Below are positions 17,251-27,809 of a stretch of 39,732 bases of DNA, in pieces. The first letter of the stretch is position 1, and each line of letters begins with the position of its first letter. The translations under genes and the position numbers were made by a program. The stretch is from an uncultured Pseudomonadota bacterium. GTDB taxonomy: Bacteria; Myxococcota_A; UBA796; SXON01. The notes under the pieces were generated by a model. That model was not told where the DNA came from. It made no database searches and saw only the letters and a program-made list of their open reading frames with translations. The DNA is taken from NCBI GenBank assembly GCA_903844155.1, contig CAIMSU010000350.1, positions 1 to 39,732 on the forward strand. The letters are read 5' to 3'.

Positions 17251-18885
17251 TCAATCCCACCGATCCAAAGCGTAAACCACCGCCTCCCCCGTCTTCGCGG
17301 TGACACACACCGTCGCCAGTCGCCAGACCTTCTCGGACTTGCGAAAACAGACCCCGCAGGCCTCTGCCTCGTCGCGACCGGCGATGACGGCCGAGGCAGA
17401 ATAGGCCTCGATCGTCCTTCGGATCTCGTGGTACTCGCTCCGCATCAGCTCGGGGAAAAGCCCAGCGCCCTTCGTGTGTTGGAGATCCTTCGCGCCAGCG
17501 AGCACGAACATCACGCCGTGCCCCTGATGCTCGAACCCTCCAGCGCCCCACGCCATCGGCAACAGGGAGACCGCGGTGACCGGGTGCCAGACGTCGCCAG
17601 TGAGGTTCCAGTGCTTTGCGCTGGAACCGCTTGGGTAGGTGTACCAGGTTACCGGGTTGCGTGCCTCGACCCGGTCCCACTGGATGATCGGCGGCGCGTC
17701 CCGAAGCGCGGCTGTAACGAGGGCATAGAACGGGCCGTTCTCTGCGGGCACGCGGTAGTCGATGCGGATCGCGTCGGGGAGGACCGTGCGCGCGAACTTC
17801 TCCCACGTGAGGGTGACCGGCGGCATGTCTGCGAGCTTTCGCGTTGCCGTGGAGGCACGCAAGTGGGCAAAGACCCCGCCGGTTGCCTTGGGTTCGGGTT
17901 GGGGACGCCAGAGTGTCTCAAGATCAGCGAGTCGCGCAAAACGGCGGTCCAACGCCCCAGCCGTCCGCAGAGCAGCGACGATCGCCTCGGCCCGCGCGAT
18001 GTTCTCAGCGCTCGGGGGCGCGGTCGGACGTTGGTACTGGAGCGGGTGCATCTTCGCGTCGAACTTGCGCTTCACGGTCTCGAAGGGCAGATCGGCGGCG
18101 AGATCCTCCAGCAAGGTGCCGATCATGGTGCTGCGGACGTGGCAGTAGCCAGTCGGGGCGGTCGCGACCGCTCGCCACGTCAGGTTCTCACGCGCGGTCG
18201 GGTCTTTTCGGCCGTCCCGACTTGCGTGGCAGTCGCGCAGCCAGCGGGCAACGCCCTCACACTTCTCTGAGCGGTAGAGCGCCCCGTTGGTGAGCAGGGT
18301 CTGCGCTCGTGCGACGAGCTCGGCCGGGAATTCGTCCAGTCCACGCTGAAGGATGGCGAAGTCGGCGCGCTTCTCCGCCGCGACCTGGTAGCGCGACTTG
18401 ACGGGGGAGGGGACGTAGACCCGGCCAGACTTGGGTGTCACCGAAAAGTGGGCCCAGGTGACCGGGCCCGTCGCCGGTGCGAGCGGTCGTCCCCATTCCA
18501 CCTTGTCGGACACGAAAACGCCCGTCACCCGGGCCGCTTCGACGGTCCTCGCCATCGCCGCGATCGGCGCCCTGAACGCCTCCGGGGCACCCTCCGCGCT
18601 CCACATGGCCGCATGCGTTCGCCCCCGCGCGTCGATGGTGACGAGCTTGCCAAACTGCTTGACGAATTCACGGCAGGTGAAGCAGGTGTGCGCCGGACGG
18701 GCGTCTGCGGGCAGCGCCGCGAGGAACGCGTCGTACACCCCGTGGGCATCGGTGGTGTAGAGGGGCTGGTCGCCGAGGGTGGCGAAGCGCGCGCGCACGC
18801 TGGCGAGGAGCAGATCGTAGGTGTCGTCGGACAGGGCGGCGGCGACGAGGGGGTCTGAGGACGCTGTGGCGGTTGGAACGGGCAT
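17251..18885 (-). CDS. Unrecognised protein with two CxxC pairs
   Basis: 544 residues from the ATG at 18885; an upstream in-frame start at 18972 would add a basic, unconvincing N-terminus. No signal peptide. CxxC pairs occur at CFTC (about residue 68) near a FVKQFGKL segment and at CGVC near the C-terminus, with further single Cys/His residues (GYCHVRS, CEGVARWLRDCH). These could bind zinc or haem-like cofactors, but no known family is recognised. The middle part is helical with a VKRKFDAKMHPLQYQRP segment. It is downstream of the TPR gene on the same strand (183-bp gap containing only weak short hairpins) and convergent with the exported TPR gene (179-bp gap with a 7-bp stem at 17077-17083/17099-17105 but no U-tract). 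Confidence 0.75.
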   Translation of the reverse strand: MPVPTATASSDPLVAAALSDDTYDLLLASVRARFATLGDQPLYTTDAHGVYDAFLAALPADARPAHTCFTCREFVKQFGKLVTIDARGRTHAAMWSAEGAPEAFRAPIAAMARTVEAARVTGVFVSDKVEWGRPLAPATGPVTWAHFSVTPKSGRVYVPSPVKSRYQVAAEKRADFAILQRGLDEFPAELVARAQTLLTNGALYRSEKCEGVARWLRDCHASRDGRKDPTARENLTWRAVATAPTGYCHVRSTMIGTLLEDLAADLPFETVKRKFDAKMHPLQYQRPTAPPSAENIARAEAIVAALRTAGALDRRFARLADLETLWRPQPEPKATGGVFAHLRASTATRKLADMPPVTLTWEKFARTVLPDAIRIDYRVPAENGPFYALVTAALRDAPPIIQWDRVEARNPVTWYTYPSGSSAKHWNLTGDVWHPVTAVSLLPMAWGAGGFEHQGHGVMFVLAGAKDLQHTKGAGLFPELMRSEYHEIRRTIEAYSASAVIAGRDEAEACGVCFRKSEKVWRLATVCVTAKTGEAVVYALDRWD

Positions 18886-19068
18886 GGTCTGGCCCGGTAA
18901 CCGATGGTCAGGCCGGTCTGCGCGTCGGAGGTTTGGAGCTCTCCTCCGGGCACACGGTGAACGCCGTCGCAAGTCAGATCCTCGCCGCCGTCCGCACTGA
19001 AGCCTGCTTGCCAGGACATGGCGTCCCCAGGAAAGCGCCCCGCCACGTCGCCCGTGGCGAGTCGCTAT

Positions 19069-20592
19069 TCATGGAGGCCGGCGCCGAAGCCGTACCGCTG
19101 CAGCCCGGCCATCCCGCGCAAACTGCGCCCTGAGCTCGGGTGTCCCAAGGTTGGGCACGTGTGAGAATTCCTTGTCCAGCGCGACTACGCGATCGAGGTC
19201 CCCTCTGCGGGCGTATTCGGTCAGCACAAACTGTGCTGCGGTCGTGGCGTCCAGACTTTTGGGATACTGCCGGATTGCGGCTACGAAGCGGGCGAGGCCG
19301 TCCTCGCTCGGTACGGAGCGGTAGGCCACCCAGGCCGCCCGGAATCGAGCCGCCGCTCCCGTCGCCGCGGGGGTCGACGGCAGGGAAGCGAGCAGATCGA
19401 GCGCACGGAGCTCCATTTCGGCGGCCGTGGACCACGGGACACCGCCGTCCTCCGGCGAACGGAATCGCGCGTTGTCCTCCAAGCATTGGGCCTGCGCGAC
19501 CGCCTCCCCGGCCGCTTCGGTCGCGTGCACCCCGGAGGGGTCCATCGCCACCACCTTCACATAAAGGTTGTACGCTTCCGCGCAATCCCCTCGCGAACCG
19601 TGAATCGCGGCGTGCCGATACGTTGCCGCATACGATCCGTCGTCCGCGATCGGACACGGACACGCGCCCTGCAGCCAGCACACCACCGCCGGGACCGTGC
19701 GGTTGGCGGCGTCCACCTGTGTCAACAGCAGATCCTCGCGCCATTCGTCGGACTCGGGTGCGGCTGGGTAGTTCACCAACAGCCAGCCATACGCGGCCGC
19801 TGCGGCCGTGTAGTTCTCGTCCACCATCGCAACGCGCGCAAGTTCCGTCCGGGTCAGGGCCCCGCCGCCACGTGCGTCGAAGTATCCCCAGCATGCGGGG
19901 CTTCCGGTCTCGACCCAAAAGTAGGCAAGCGCCGCCCACGCCTCCTTGAGCAGCTCGTCCGATGCCCGCGGGTGGCCGTCAATCCAGGCGGACTCCACAG
20001 CTTTCATCGCTGCGATTGCCTGGTCCACCTCGCCCTGGTTCCAGTATGCCCATCCCAGGTCCCGCTCCGCCTCGGCCCACCGGGGATTCGCGGCGGCCTC
20101 TGTCGCCCGCCGATACGCGGTCAGGCTTCGAGCCTCGCCGGTGCCGAACAGGTCGCCGAGGTCGATGTACGCCTCCGGAGCATGCTCCCAACCTGGGTAT
20201 TCCTCGACGATCCGGGTGAGCGCCGCCAGGGCCGTGGAGCGGTCCCCTACGTCGCGCGCGAGCGCGGCCCGCACGTACAGGAGGTCCGGGCTGGGGACCG
20301 CGCCCGTGGGCGTCGACCCGGCGGGGACCGTGAGCCCCGGGAGTTGCTGCAAGGCGTGCGAGCGCCAGGCGAGCGCGTCCCCAGTGGTCGTCGTTTCAGC
20401 CTCGCGGGCGCACAGCTCCGCGAGCTCCAGCGCCTGCCCGGGGGCGAGGTCGTGGGAGCCATGCTGCTCCTTGCTCAGCACGGCGATCCGCTGGAGCCGG
20501 GCCTCCTCGCCCATCCAGTCCAGGCTCGCGGCGTCCACGGCCGTCGCGATGGCGACACCGGGGTTGGTCAGCGGGAGGGGGCCGTGCGGCAT
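19069..20592 (-). CDS. TPR-repeat protein linked to the kinase gene
   Basis: 507 residues from the ATG at 20592, which lies 25 bp inside the kinase gene end; starts further upstream would read deep into the kinase reading frame. TPR-like repeats run through most of the chain (STALAALTRIVEEYPGWEHAPEAY, EVDQAIAAMKAVESAW, AEAYNLYVKVVAMDPSG, DGLARFVAAIRQYPKSLD). Paired Cys occur at CWLQGACPC. No clear signal peptide is seen, which is unusual for this type of repeat. The overlap with the kinase gene suggests coupled translation and a role as a kinase partner or substrate, by inference. Confidence 0.8.
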   Translation of the reverse strand: MPHGPLPLTNPGVAIATAVDAASLDWMGEEARLQRIAVLSKEQHGSHDLAPGQALELAELCAREAETTTTGDALAWRSHALQQLPGLTVPAGSTPTGAVPSPDLLYVRAALARDVGDRSTALAALTRIVEEYPGWEHAPEAYIDLGDLFGTGEARSLTAYRRATEAAANPRWAEAERDLGWAYWNQGEVDQAIAAMKAVESAWIDGHPRASDELLKEAWAALAYFWVETGSPACWGYFDARGGGALTRTELARVAMVDENYTAAAAAYGWLLVNYPAAPESDEWREDLLLTQVDAANRTVPAVVCWLQGACPCPIADDGSYAATYRHAAIHGSRGDCAEAYNLYVKVVAMDPSGVHATEAAGEAVAQAQCLEDNARFRSPEDGGVPWSTAAEMELRALDLLASLPSTPAATGAAARFRAAWVAYRSVPSEDGLARFVAAIRQYPKSLDATTAAQFVLTEYARRGDLDRVVALDKEFSHVPNLGTPELRAQFARDGRAAAVRLRRRPP

Positions 20593-23156
20593 TCGACCTC
20601 GACCTCCGCGTGCGGGCGCTGACCCGCGGACCGCACAAGTCGAAAGCCGAGCGCCCCGATACGGTGGTTCGGCTCTGTGCCAGAATGGCTCGCGCAACGC
20701 GCGTTCCGGGCGTAGCCGTACCACGCCCCGCCGCGCCACGACCGTTGGCTCATGCCATCCGCCGAACCCGACGGCGTCGCGACCCTGCGCCCTGGCACGG
20801 CCGGGCCGCCGCGCTCGTACACGTCCGCACACCAGTCCTCTACGTTCCCGGCCATCCCGCGGACCCCGTACGGGCTTTCATCCTCGGGAAAGCTGTCGAC
20901 GTCCGCCCACAGTGGGCGCCCGGCGTGGCTCTCCTTCATGCAGCACCACGATGGGTCGAGGACGTCGCCCCACGGAAAAAACCGGCCGTCGGCGCCGCGA
21001 GCGGCCTTTTCCCATTCGAGTTCGCCGGGTAGCCGCCACGCCTGTCCCGTCCGGGTCGCCTCCCATGCGGCGAACGCGGACGCACACGCCCAATTCACCA
21101 TCGTCACCGGCGTGGTCGCGCGCCAGAGATCGCCCTCGGCGTCGGGTCGCAACACAAAGCGGCCCTGCCTGTCGCGACCGAGGATCGCGGCACCGTCCTC
21201 CCCGGGCGTACCAGCCTTTTCACGCGGGGCGAGGCGGAGGGCATCTGCCTCCAGACCACGGGCGACGAGGTCGTCCAGAAACGCGACGTACTCCCCACAC
21301 GTCACCGGAAAACGCCGAAAGACGAGGCCGTCGCACCACAGGCGCCGACGGGGCAGGGAGTCCGCGGCGTCGGGGTCCCCGCCACTCCAGAACCAGCCGG
21401 GCGGCGCGTAGACGTCGTTGGGGCCGAGGTCGTCGGCCCGCAAGAGCGGCACGGGCATCGGATCCGTGGCGCCCGGCGGGACACCGAGCCAATGTTCCCG
21501 TCGACCGATGGAGACGGGGTAGCGGGCGTCCTGCCAGGGCGCACCGGGGCCATTGGGCCCGCGGAGCACGCACAGGTAGCTGCCCATCGGGAGCGGCACC
21601 TCGCGGAGCGGGGTGAGGCCGAGCGACCGTTCGAAAACGGGCACCAGCCGTCGCTCGACCGTGGTGTAGCGGTGCAGGAGGACCTCCGCACCCGGTGGAT
21701 CCGTCGAGAGGGTCAGCGCGCCGCGACCCGACAGGTAGGCCGCGGTGGAGGCGCGGATCGGGTGGTCCTCCGCCAGCATTTCGACGTGCGAGGCGAGGAG
21801 GGCTTCGGCGCGGGCAGCCGCGACGAGGTCACGGGCGCGCTCCGCGGCAACGTGAGCGGCACGGTGGCGCTGGACCAACGCGACGTGTGCCTCGGGGACG
21901 AGCGGGTCCACCTGGAGCGCAGCGCTCAAGAGCTGTTCGACCCGCAGGGCGAGGGCGTCGGCGTCGCGTTCCAGGCGGGCCGCCTCGTCCTGCTTCGCCC
22001 AGCCCTGGGCCTTGTTCGCCGCAGACTCCCACGTTGGAACGGCCGCGAGGATCGATGCAGCCTCCACCCGAAGCTCCGCCGCAGACTCGCGCTGTGCCTG
22101 GGCCTGGGGATCGAGGGCGAGTGCTCGGGCGACGAGGTCCAACGCCCGTTCCCGACGCTGGGCGCCGTCCAGCCAGGCGGTGACCTCGGCAGCCAGCGCC
22201 CCGGAGTCCCGGTGGCGGTCGAGGGGGTCGCGCGCCATTGCCCGCTCACAAACCGCGACCAGCTCTGGCGGCAGGGGCGGCCCCGCCGGGCCTCGTCCCA
22301 CCACGTCCGGCGCCCCATTCGCCACCATTTCCACCACCGCGTAGGCGTTCGGCCCATCAAATGGCGGCCGACCGGAGAGGATCTCGTAGAGGATCGCGCC
22401 CAGCGCGTAGACGTCCGTGCGGGGCGTGATCCGGTCCAGCGCACCGCGGGCCTGCTCTGGCGACATGTAGGCGGGGGTGCCAGCCACGGCCCCCATCTGC
22501 GTCCCAAGGCCGCCGCGCGCTGAGGCGTGGGTGACGACGACGTCCGCGGTCGCTTCGCCGGCTGCCGTCAGCACTTTTGCCAGACCCCAGTCCACGACGA
22601 GCACCTCGCCGTGCTCGCCCACCATCACGTTCGAGGGCTTGAGGTCGCGATGCACCACCCCGCGCGCGTGGGCGTAGCCGACGGCGTCGCACACCTTGAC
22701 GAAGGCGTCGACCAACCTGCGGAACGACCAGCCCGAGGGAGCGGTCTGCCAGACGGTTCGTGGCGAGGCGGCGTGGACCTCCTCGATCATCGCGGCGAGT
22801 GAGCGGCCGACGACCTCGCGCATCGTGAAGTAACACCGTCCATCGGGCAATATGCCTAGCTCGTGGACGGGGAGGATGCCGGGGTGCTGGAGCTGCGCCG
22901 AGCATTGCGCCTCCTCGACAAAGCGGGCGACGACGGTGCGGTGGGCGAGCAGCTCCGGGCGGATGATCTTCATCGCCATGACCCGGTTCAAATCCCGGTC
23001 GAGCACCCGTCGCACCTCCCCCATCCCACCCTCGCCGAGCAGCCCCAGGTCCTCGTACCGGTCGAGGCCGATGACGCGCGGCTCGAGCGCCTCACGGGGT
23101 GGCTCCGAAGAGACCGCCGGGTCGCGGGTGTAGAGGTCCGACGTCCGCGTCACCAC
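20568..23156 (-). CDS. Hanks-type Ser/Thr kinase fused to a SUMF1/FGE-like domain
   Basis: 862 residues. The kinase domain is at about 34-300: G-loop GEGGMGEV (41-48), VAIK-type Lys63 (MAMKII), HRDLKPSN (169-176), metal-binding D189 in a DWG variant of DFG, and activation end GTPAYMSPEQ (226-235). The helical middle 300-560 has TPR-like and coiled-coil character. The C-terminal 575-850 is a formylglycine-generating-enzyme-sulfatase-type fold (VNWACASAFAAW, WRLPGELEWEKAARG, GMAGNVEDWCADVY, SWRGGAWY, GALGFRLV). Of the two FGE catalytic Cys only the second is kept (ARCASH); the first is Ala, so true FGE activity is doubtful. No transmembrane segment was seen. The start is one of two adjacent GTG codons (23156 or 23153) behind AAGGAG. 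Confidence 0.93.
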   Translation of the reverse strand: MVTRTSDLYTRDPAVSSEPPREALEPRVIGLDRYEDLGLLGEGGMGEVRRVLDRDLNRVMAMKIIRPELLAHRTVVARFVEEAQCSAQLQHPGILPVHELGILPDGRCYFTMREVVGRSLAAMIEEVHAASPRTVWQTAPSGWSFRRLVDAFVKVCDAVGYAHARGVVHRDLKPSNVMVGEHGEVLVVDWGLAKVLTAAGEATADVVVTHASARGGLGTQMGAVAGTPAYMSPEQARGALDRITPRTDVYALGAILYEILSGRPPFDGPNAYAVVEMVANGAPDVVGRGPAGPPLPPELVAVCERAMARDPLDRHRDSGALAAEVTAWLDGAQRRERALDLVARALALDPQAQAQRESAAELRVEAASILAAVPTWESAANKAQGWAKQDEAARLERDADALALRVEQLLSAALQVDPLVPEAHVALVQRHRAAHVAAERARDLVAAARAEALLASHVEMLAEDHPIRASTAAYLSGRGALTLSTDPPGAEVLLHRYTTVERRLVPVFERSLGLTPLREVPLPMGSYLCVLRGPNGPGAPWQDARYPVSIGRREHWLGVPPGATDPMPVPLLRADDLGPNDVYAPPGWFWSGGDPDAADSLPRRRLWCDGLVFRRFPVTCGEYVAFLDDLVARGLEADALRLAPREKAGTPGEDGAAILGRDRQGRFVLRPDAEGDLWRATTPVTMVNWACASAFAAWEATRTGQAWRLPGELEWEKAARGADGRFFPWGDVLDPSWCCMKESHAGRPLWADVDSFPEDESPYGVRGMAGNVEDWCADVYERGGPAVPGRRVATPSGSADGMSQRSWRGGAWYGYARNARCASHSGTEPNHRIGALGFRLVRSAGQRPHAEVEVECRTAPSR

Positions 23157-23256
23157 GCACTCCTTGGAGGGCAGGTCCGTATCAAGGAATCAGGCCGGCA
23201 GCGCCACAGCGGCCAGCGCTCCCCCGTGGGACAACCCCCGGATTACACGCGTCGCC

Positions 23257-25866
23257 ATGCTCCTTACCGCGCTCCTCACCGCCCTCGTCAACGCCACCCT
23301 CGCAGCGCCGCCCGTCCGCCTGGACCTGTCGCGCGGGGTGCCGACGGCCGAAAAACTGACCATCCGGATCGACCCGAAGGCGCCCACGTTTTCGGGCGCC
23401 GCGGACATCAGCCTGCACCTGCCACCCGGCGCCCGGTCCATCGACTTGAACGCGGTCGATCTGAGCATTACCTCCGCGACCCTGGACGTCGGCGGCAACC
23501 CCCGTGCGGTGCGAGTCTCCGGCAGCGGCCAAACCCGCACGTTCTCGTGGGTCGGCGCGGTCTCCGGCGACGTCGTGCTCAGTCTGGTCTACACCGGGAA
23601 GGTCATCCCCGACGAGACCCAGGGGATTTTTCACGAGAAGGAGGGCGACGACGACTACGTCTACACCCAGTTCGAGGCGATCGACGCCCGCCGAGCATTC
23701 CCATGCTTTGACGAACCGGATGTCAAGATCCCATGGACAGTGTCGGTCCGCATCCCGCAGTCGGACGGCGCCTACGGAAACATGCCCGTCACGAGCGACA
23801 CCCCCGATCCTGTCGGCCACCTCGTGACCTTCGCCCCCACCCCACCCCTCCCAAGCTACCTCGTCGCCTTCGCGATCGGCCCCTTTGACGTCGTCCCCGC
23901 AGCGGACTCAGTCGGGCCAAGGGGGGTAAAAACGCCCGTCCGAATCATCGTTCCCCGCGGTCAGGCGGGAATGGCGGGCTACGCGGCGGCGAGCACGCCG
24001 GAGATCCTCAATCGCCTGCAGGCGTGGTTCGACATCCCCTACGCCTTTCCAAAGCTCGACGTCGTCGCGATGCCCGAGGCCGTTGGATTTTCGGCGATGG
24101 AGAACGCCGGCCTGGTGACTGTCGGGCAGAGCATCGTGACGGTAAGACCCGAGGATGACAGCGTCGAACACGACCGCGACTACGCGGACACGCTGGCGCA
24201 CGAGCTCGCTCACATGTGGTTCGGGGACTACGTGACGATGAATTTCTGGGACGACGTCTGGTTGAACGAGAGCTTCGCAAGCTGGATGGCGACAAAAACG
24301 GTGGACGCGTGGCACCCCGAGTGGCAGGAGAGCGTCGGCCGGGTTGGGAGCCGCGACGGCGCGATGGCCGAAGATTCACTTGGGACCTCGCGACGGATCC
24401 GTCAGCCCATCGTCCACACCGAGGACATCGAGGACGCTTTTGACGGCATCACCTATCAGAAGGGGGAGGCGATCCTGGAGATGTACGAGGCATGGCTCGG
24501 GCCCGACGTGTTCAGGACCGCCGTCCAGGCGTACTTGCGTGGGCACGCCCTCGGGAACGCAACGGCTGACGACTTCATCGCCGCTCTGGCGACGGCGTCG
24601 GGGCAGCCGATCCAGGCGTCCTTCGCGGGTTTCTTGACGCAGGTGGGCGTGCCCTTGCTGGACGTCACCCTCAACTGCCCGGCGACGGGCGCGCCGAGCG
24701 TCCGACTCTTGCAGTCACGCTACCAGCCGATGGGTGGACACGGCGCAGCGGAGAGCTGGCAGGTCCCTTACTGCCTGCGCTACGGCGAGGGGGACGAAAG
24801 CAAGCGCCAATGCGGCATCCTCGCGGACGTCGCGGCAGACGTCCCGCTTCAGGGCACCTGCCCGACCTGGCTCATCCCGGACGACAACGCCAGCGGCTAC
24901 TACCACGTCCGTCTACAGGGCTCGCTGGCGGACGATCCGTTGCTCCAAAGCGCCCCACTCTCCCTGCCGGAACGCGTCGGCGCGCTTGGGGACGCGAACG
25001 CGCTCGTCAAGAGCGGCGATCTGCTGCCCACCGTCGTCCTCGCCCAGGTCCCCGCCCTCGTCGCCCTCGGCGAGCCCGAGGTCACCGGCGAGACCGTCTG
25101 GATCGTGCGCTCGCTCGATGCCCACCTCGTCCCGGACGATCTACGTCCCAACTACGAGCGGTTTGTCCTGGCCACGTACGGTCCGATCGCCCGGAAGCTC
25201 GGCCTGACCCCGTCGCCCGCGGACCCGGCCGCCCTCCGTGACCTGCGCGCCGACGTCGTCGGCATGGCGGGTCAGGCCGGCGACCAGGACATCATCACGG
25301 CCGCGCGGACTGCGACCGACCGGTGGCTGGGCGATCGCACCGGCATCGACCCGTCGATGGTCTCCGTCCTCCTGGCCACCGCCGCGCGCCATGGCGATGA
25401 AGCGCTGTTCGACCGGCTCCACGCCGAGGCCAAAAAGGAGACCGACCGCAACCGACGCCAGCTCCTGCTCGGCGCGCTCGGCGACTTCACGGACCCGGAC
25501 ATCGCCAGGAACGCGCTCAGCCTCGCCATCTCGGGTGAGTTTGACATCCGCGAGGCCCTTGGCCTGCTCATCGGCCCGCTGACCCACCGCCAGACCCGCG
25601 ACGTTGCCTGGTCCTGGCTCAAGGCCAACATCAAGCCCGTCACCAAGGCCGTGCCGGCCATCGCTCGCGGGTACATCCCTATGTCCGCGCAGGGCTTTTG
25701 CGACGCGGCGCGCTCGGCGGACGTGCGGGCGTTCTTCACGCCGCGGGTGAAGGGCTGGGTGGGCGGCCGCCACCACCTCGCGGAGACGCTCGAGACCATC
25801 GACGATTGCGCAGCGCTCGCCGCGAAGGAGGCGCCGGACGTGCGGGCGTTCCTTCAGGCGCAGTGA
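23257..25866 (+). CDS. M1-family zinc aminopeptidase, exported
   Basis: 869 residues from the ATG at 23257, chosen because it opens a Sec signal (MLLTALLTALVNATLAA, cleavage about 17). M1 hallmarks: exopeptidase motif GFSAMENAG (277-285), zinc motif HELAHMWFGD (315-324) and the third ligand E338 in NESFASW, the expected 18 residues on. A catalytic Tyr is likely in DGITYQKGEA. A C-terminal HEAT-like/ERAP domain follows (about 520-869). It should trim N-terminal residues from peptides in the periplasm or outside. Divergent from the kinase gene, with a 100-bp gap. GGATTACACGC before the start is also found upstream of the broken barrel gene. Confidence 0.94.
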   Translation: MLLTALLTALVNATLAAPPVRLDLSRGVPTAEKLTIRIDPKAPTFSGAADISLHLPPGARSIDLNAVDLSITSATLDVGGNPRAVRVSGSGQTRTFSWVGAVSGDVVLSLVYTGKVIPDETQGIFHEKEGDDDYVYTQFEAIDARRAFPCFDEPDVKIPWTVSVRIPQSDGAYGNMPVTSDTPDPVGHLVTFAPTPPLPSYLVAFAIGPFDVVPAADSVGPRGVKTPVRIIVPRGQAGMAGYAAASTPEILNRLQAWFDIPYAFPKLDVVAMPEAVGFSAMENAGLVTVGQSIVTVRPEDDSVEHDRDYADTLAHELAHMWFGDYVTMNFWDDVWLNESFASWMATKTVDAWHPEWQESVGRVGSRDGAMAEDSLGTSRRIRQPIVHTEDIEDAFDGITYQKGEAILEMYEAWLGPDVFRTAVQAYLRGHALGNATADDFIAALATASGQPIQASFAGFLTQVGVPLLDVTLNCPATGAPSVRLLQSRYQPMGGHGAAESWQVPYCLRYGEGDESKRQCGILADVAADVPLQGTCPTWLIPDDNASGYYHVRLQGSLADDPLLQSAPLSLPERVGALGDANALVKSGDLLPTVVLAQVPALVALGEPEVTGETVWIVRSLDAHLVPDDLRPNYERFVLATYGPIARKLGLTPSPADPAALRDLRADVVGMAGQAGDQDIITAARTATDRWLGDRTGIDPSMVSVLLATAARHGDEALFDRLHAEAKKETDRNRRQLLLGALGDFTDPDIARNALSLAISGEFDIREALGLLIGPLTHRQTRDVAWSWLKANIKPVTKAVPAIARGYIPMSAQGFCDAARSADVRAFFTPRVKGWVGGRHHLAETLETIDDCAALAAKEAPDVRAFLQAQ

Positions 25867-25883
25867 CCGGATAATCCCACCCC

Positions 25884-26383
25884 ATGGACCCCAAGCGCTT
25901 CAAGCTCGCCCTCGGCCACTTCCTCTCCGGCGTGACGGTCGTGACCGCGGGGAGCGCCGCCCCGAGCGACGGCAGCGGCTGGCACGGAATGACGGCGAGC
26001 GCCTTCGTGTCCGTGTCCATGGACCCGCCTCTGGTGCTCGTGGCCGTGCAGAAGAAGGCCCACATGCACACGATCCTCGCTTCGGACGGCGGTCGCGCGT
26101 TCGCCGTCAGCGTCCTCGCCGCCGGGCAGGACAAGGTGTCCAACCACTACGCGGGCTGGAAGGATCCGGCGTTCACCCCGGAGATCGTGCTTGATCGCTT
26201 CCGAACCCCGGTGATCGCCGGGGCCCTCGCATGGCTGGACCTGGATCTCGAACAGGCCGTCGACGCGGGCGATCACACCCTCTACATCGGCCGCATCGTC
26301 GACCTCGACGTCGCCGACCCGGCGCCTGCGGACGGGCTGCCGCTGGCGTACTACCGCGGAAAGTATGGGAAGTTCAGCCTCGC

Positions 26384-26387
<4 letters not shown>
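25884..26387 (+). CDS. Flavin reductase-like / FMN-binding protein
   Basis: 167 residues, the size of the flavin reductase-like (HpaC/split-barrel) family. Diagnostic segment GMTASAFVSVSMDPPLVLVA (35-54), then FAVSVLAAGQ. Members reduce FMN or FAD with NAD(P)H to feed monooxygenases, or simply hold flavin. No monooxygenase partner lies beside it. A GATAAT box lies 8 nt before the ATG, so a short or absent leader is possible. Its TAG stop overlaps the stop of the convergent lipoprotein gene (TTAG). Confidence 0.9.
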
Positions 26388-27712
<1,325 letters not shown>

Positions 27713-27809
27713 TCGGTATCTCAGGGAATGGGCAACTATGCCCGGACTTGGCGCCCGCCGCCTCCGTCCAATGCGGCTCGGGCGGCGGTCGAGACAGGTT
27801 GTGACGTGC

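Noticed and set aside
27713-27809. GGGCAACTATGCCC hairpin between the lipoprotein and acyl-CoA dehydrogenase genes
   Set aside because: The stem is four base pairs with no U-tract. Not distinguishable from chance in this GC content.
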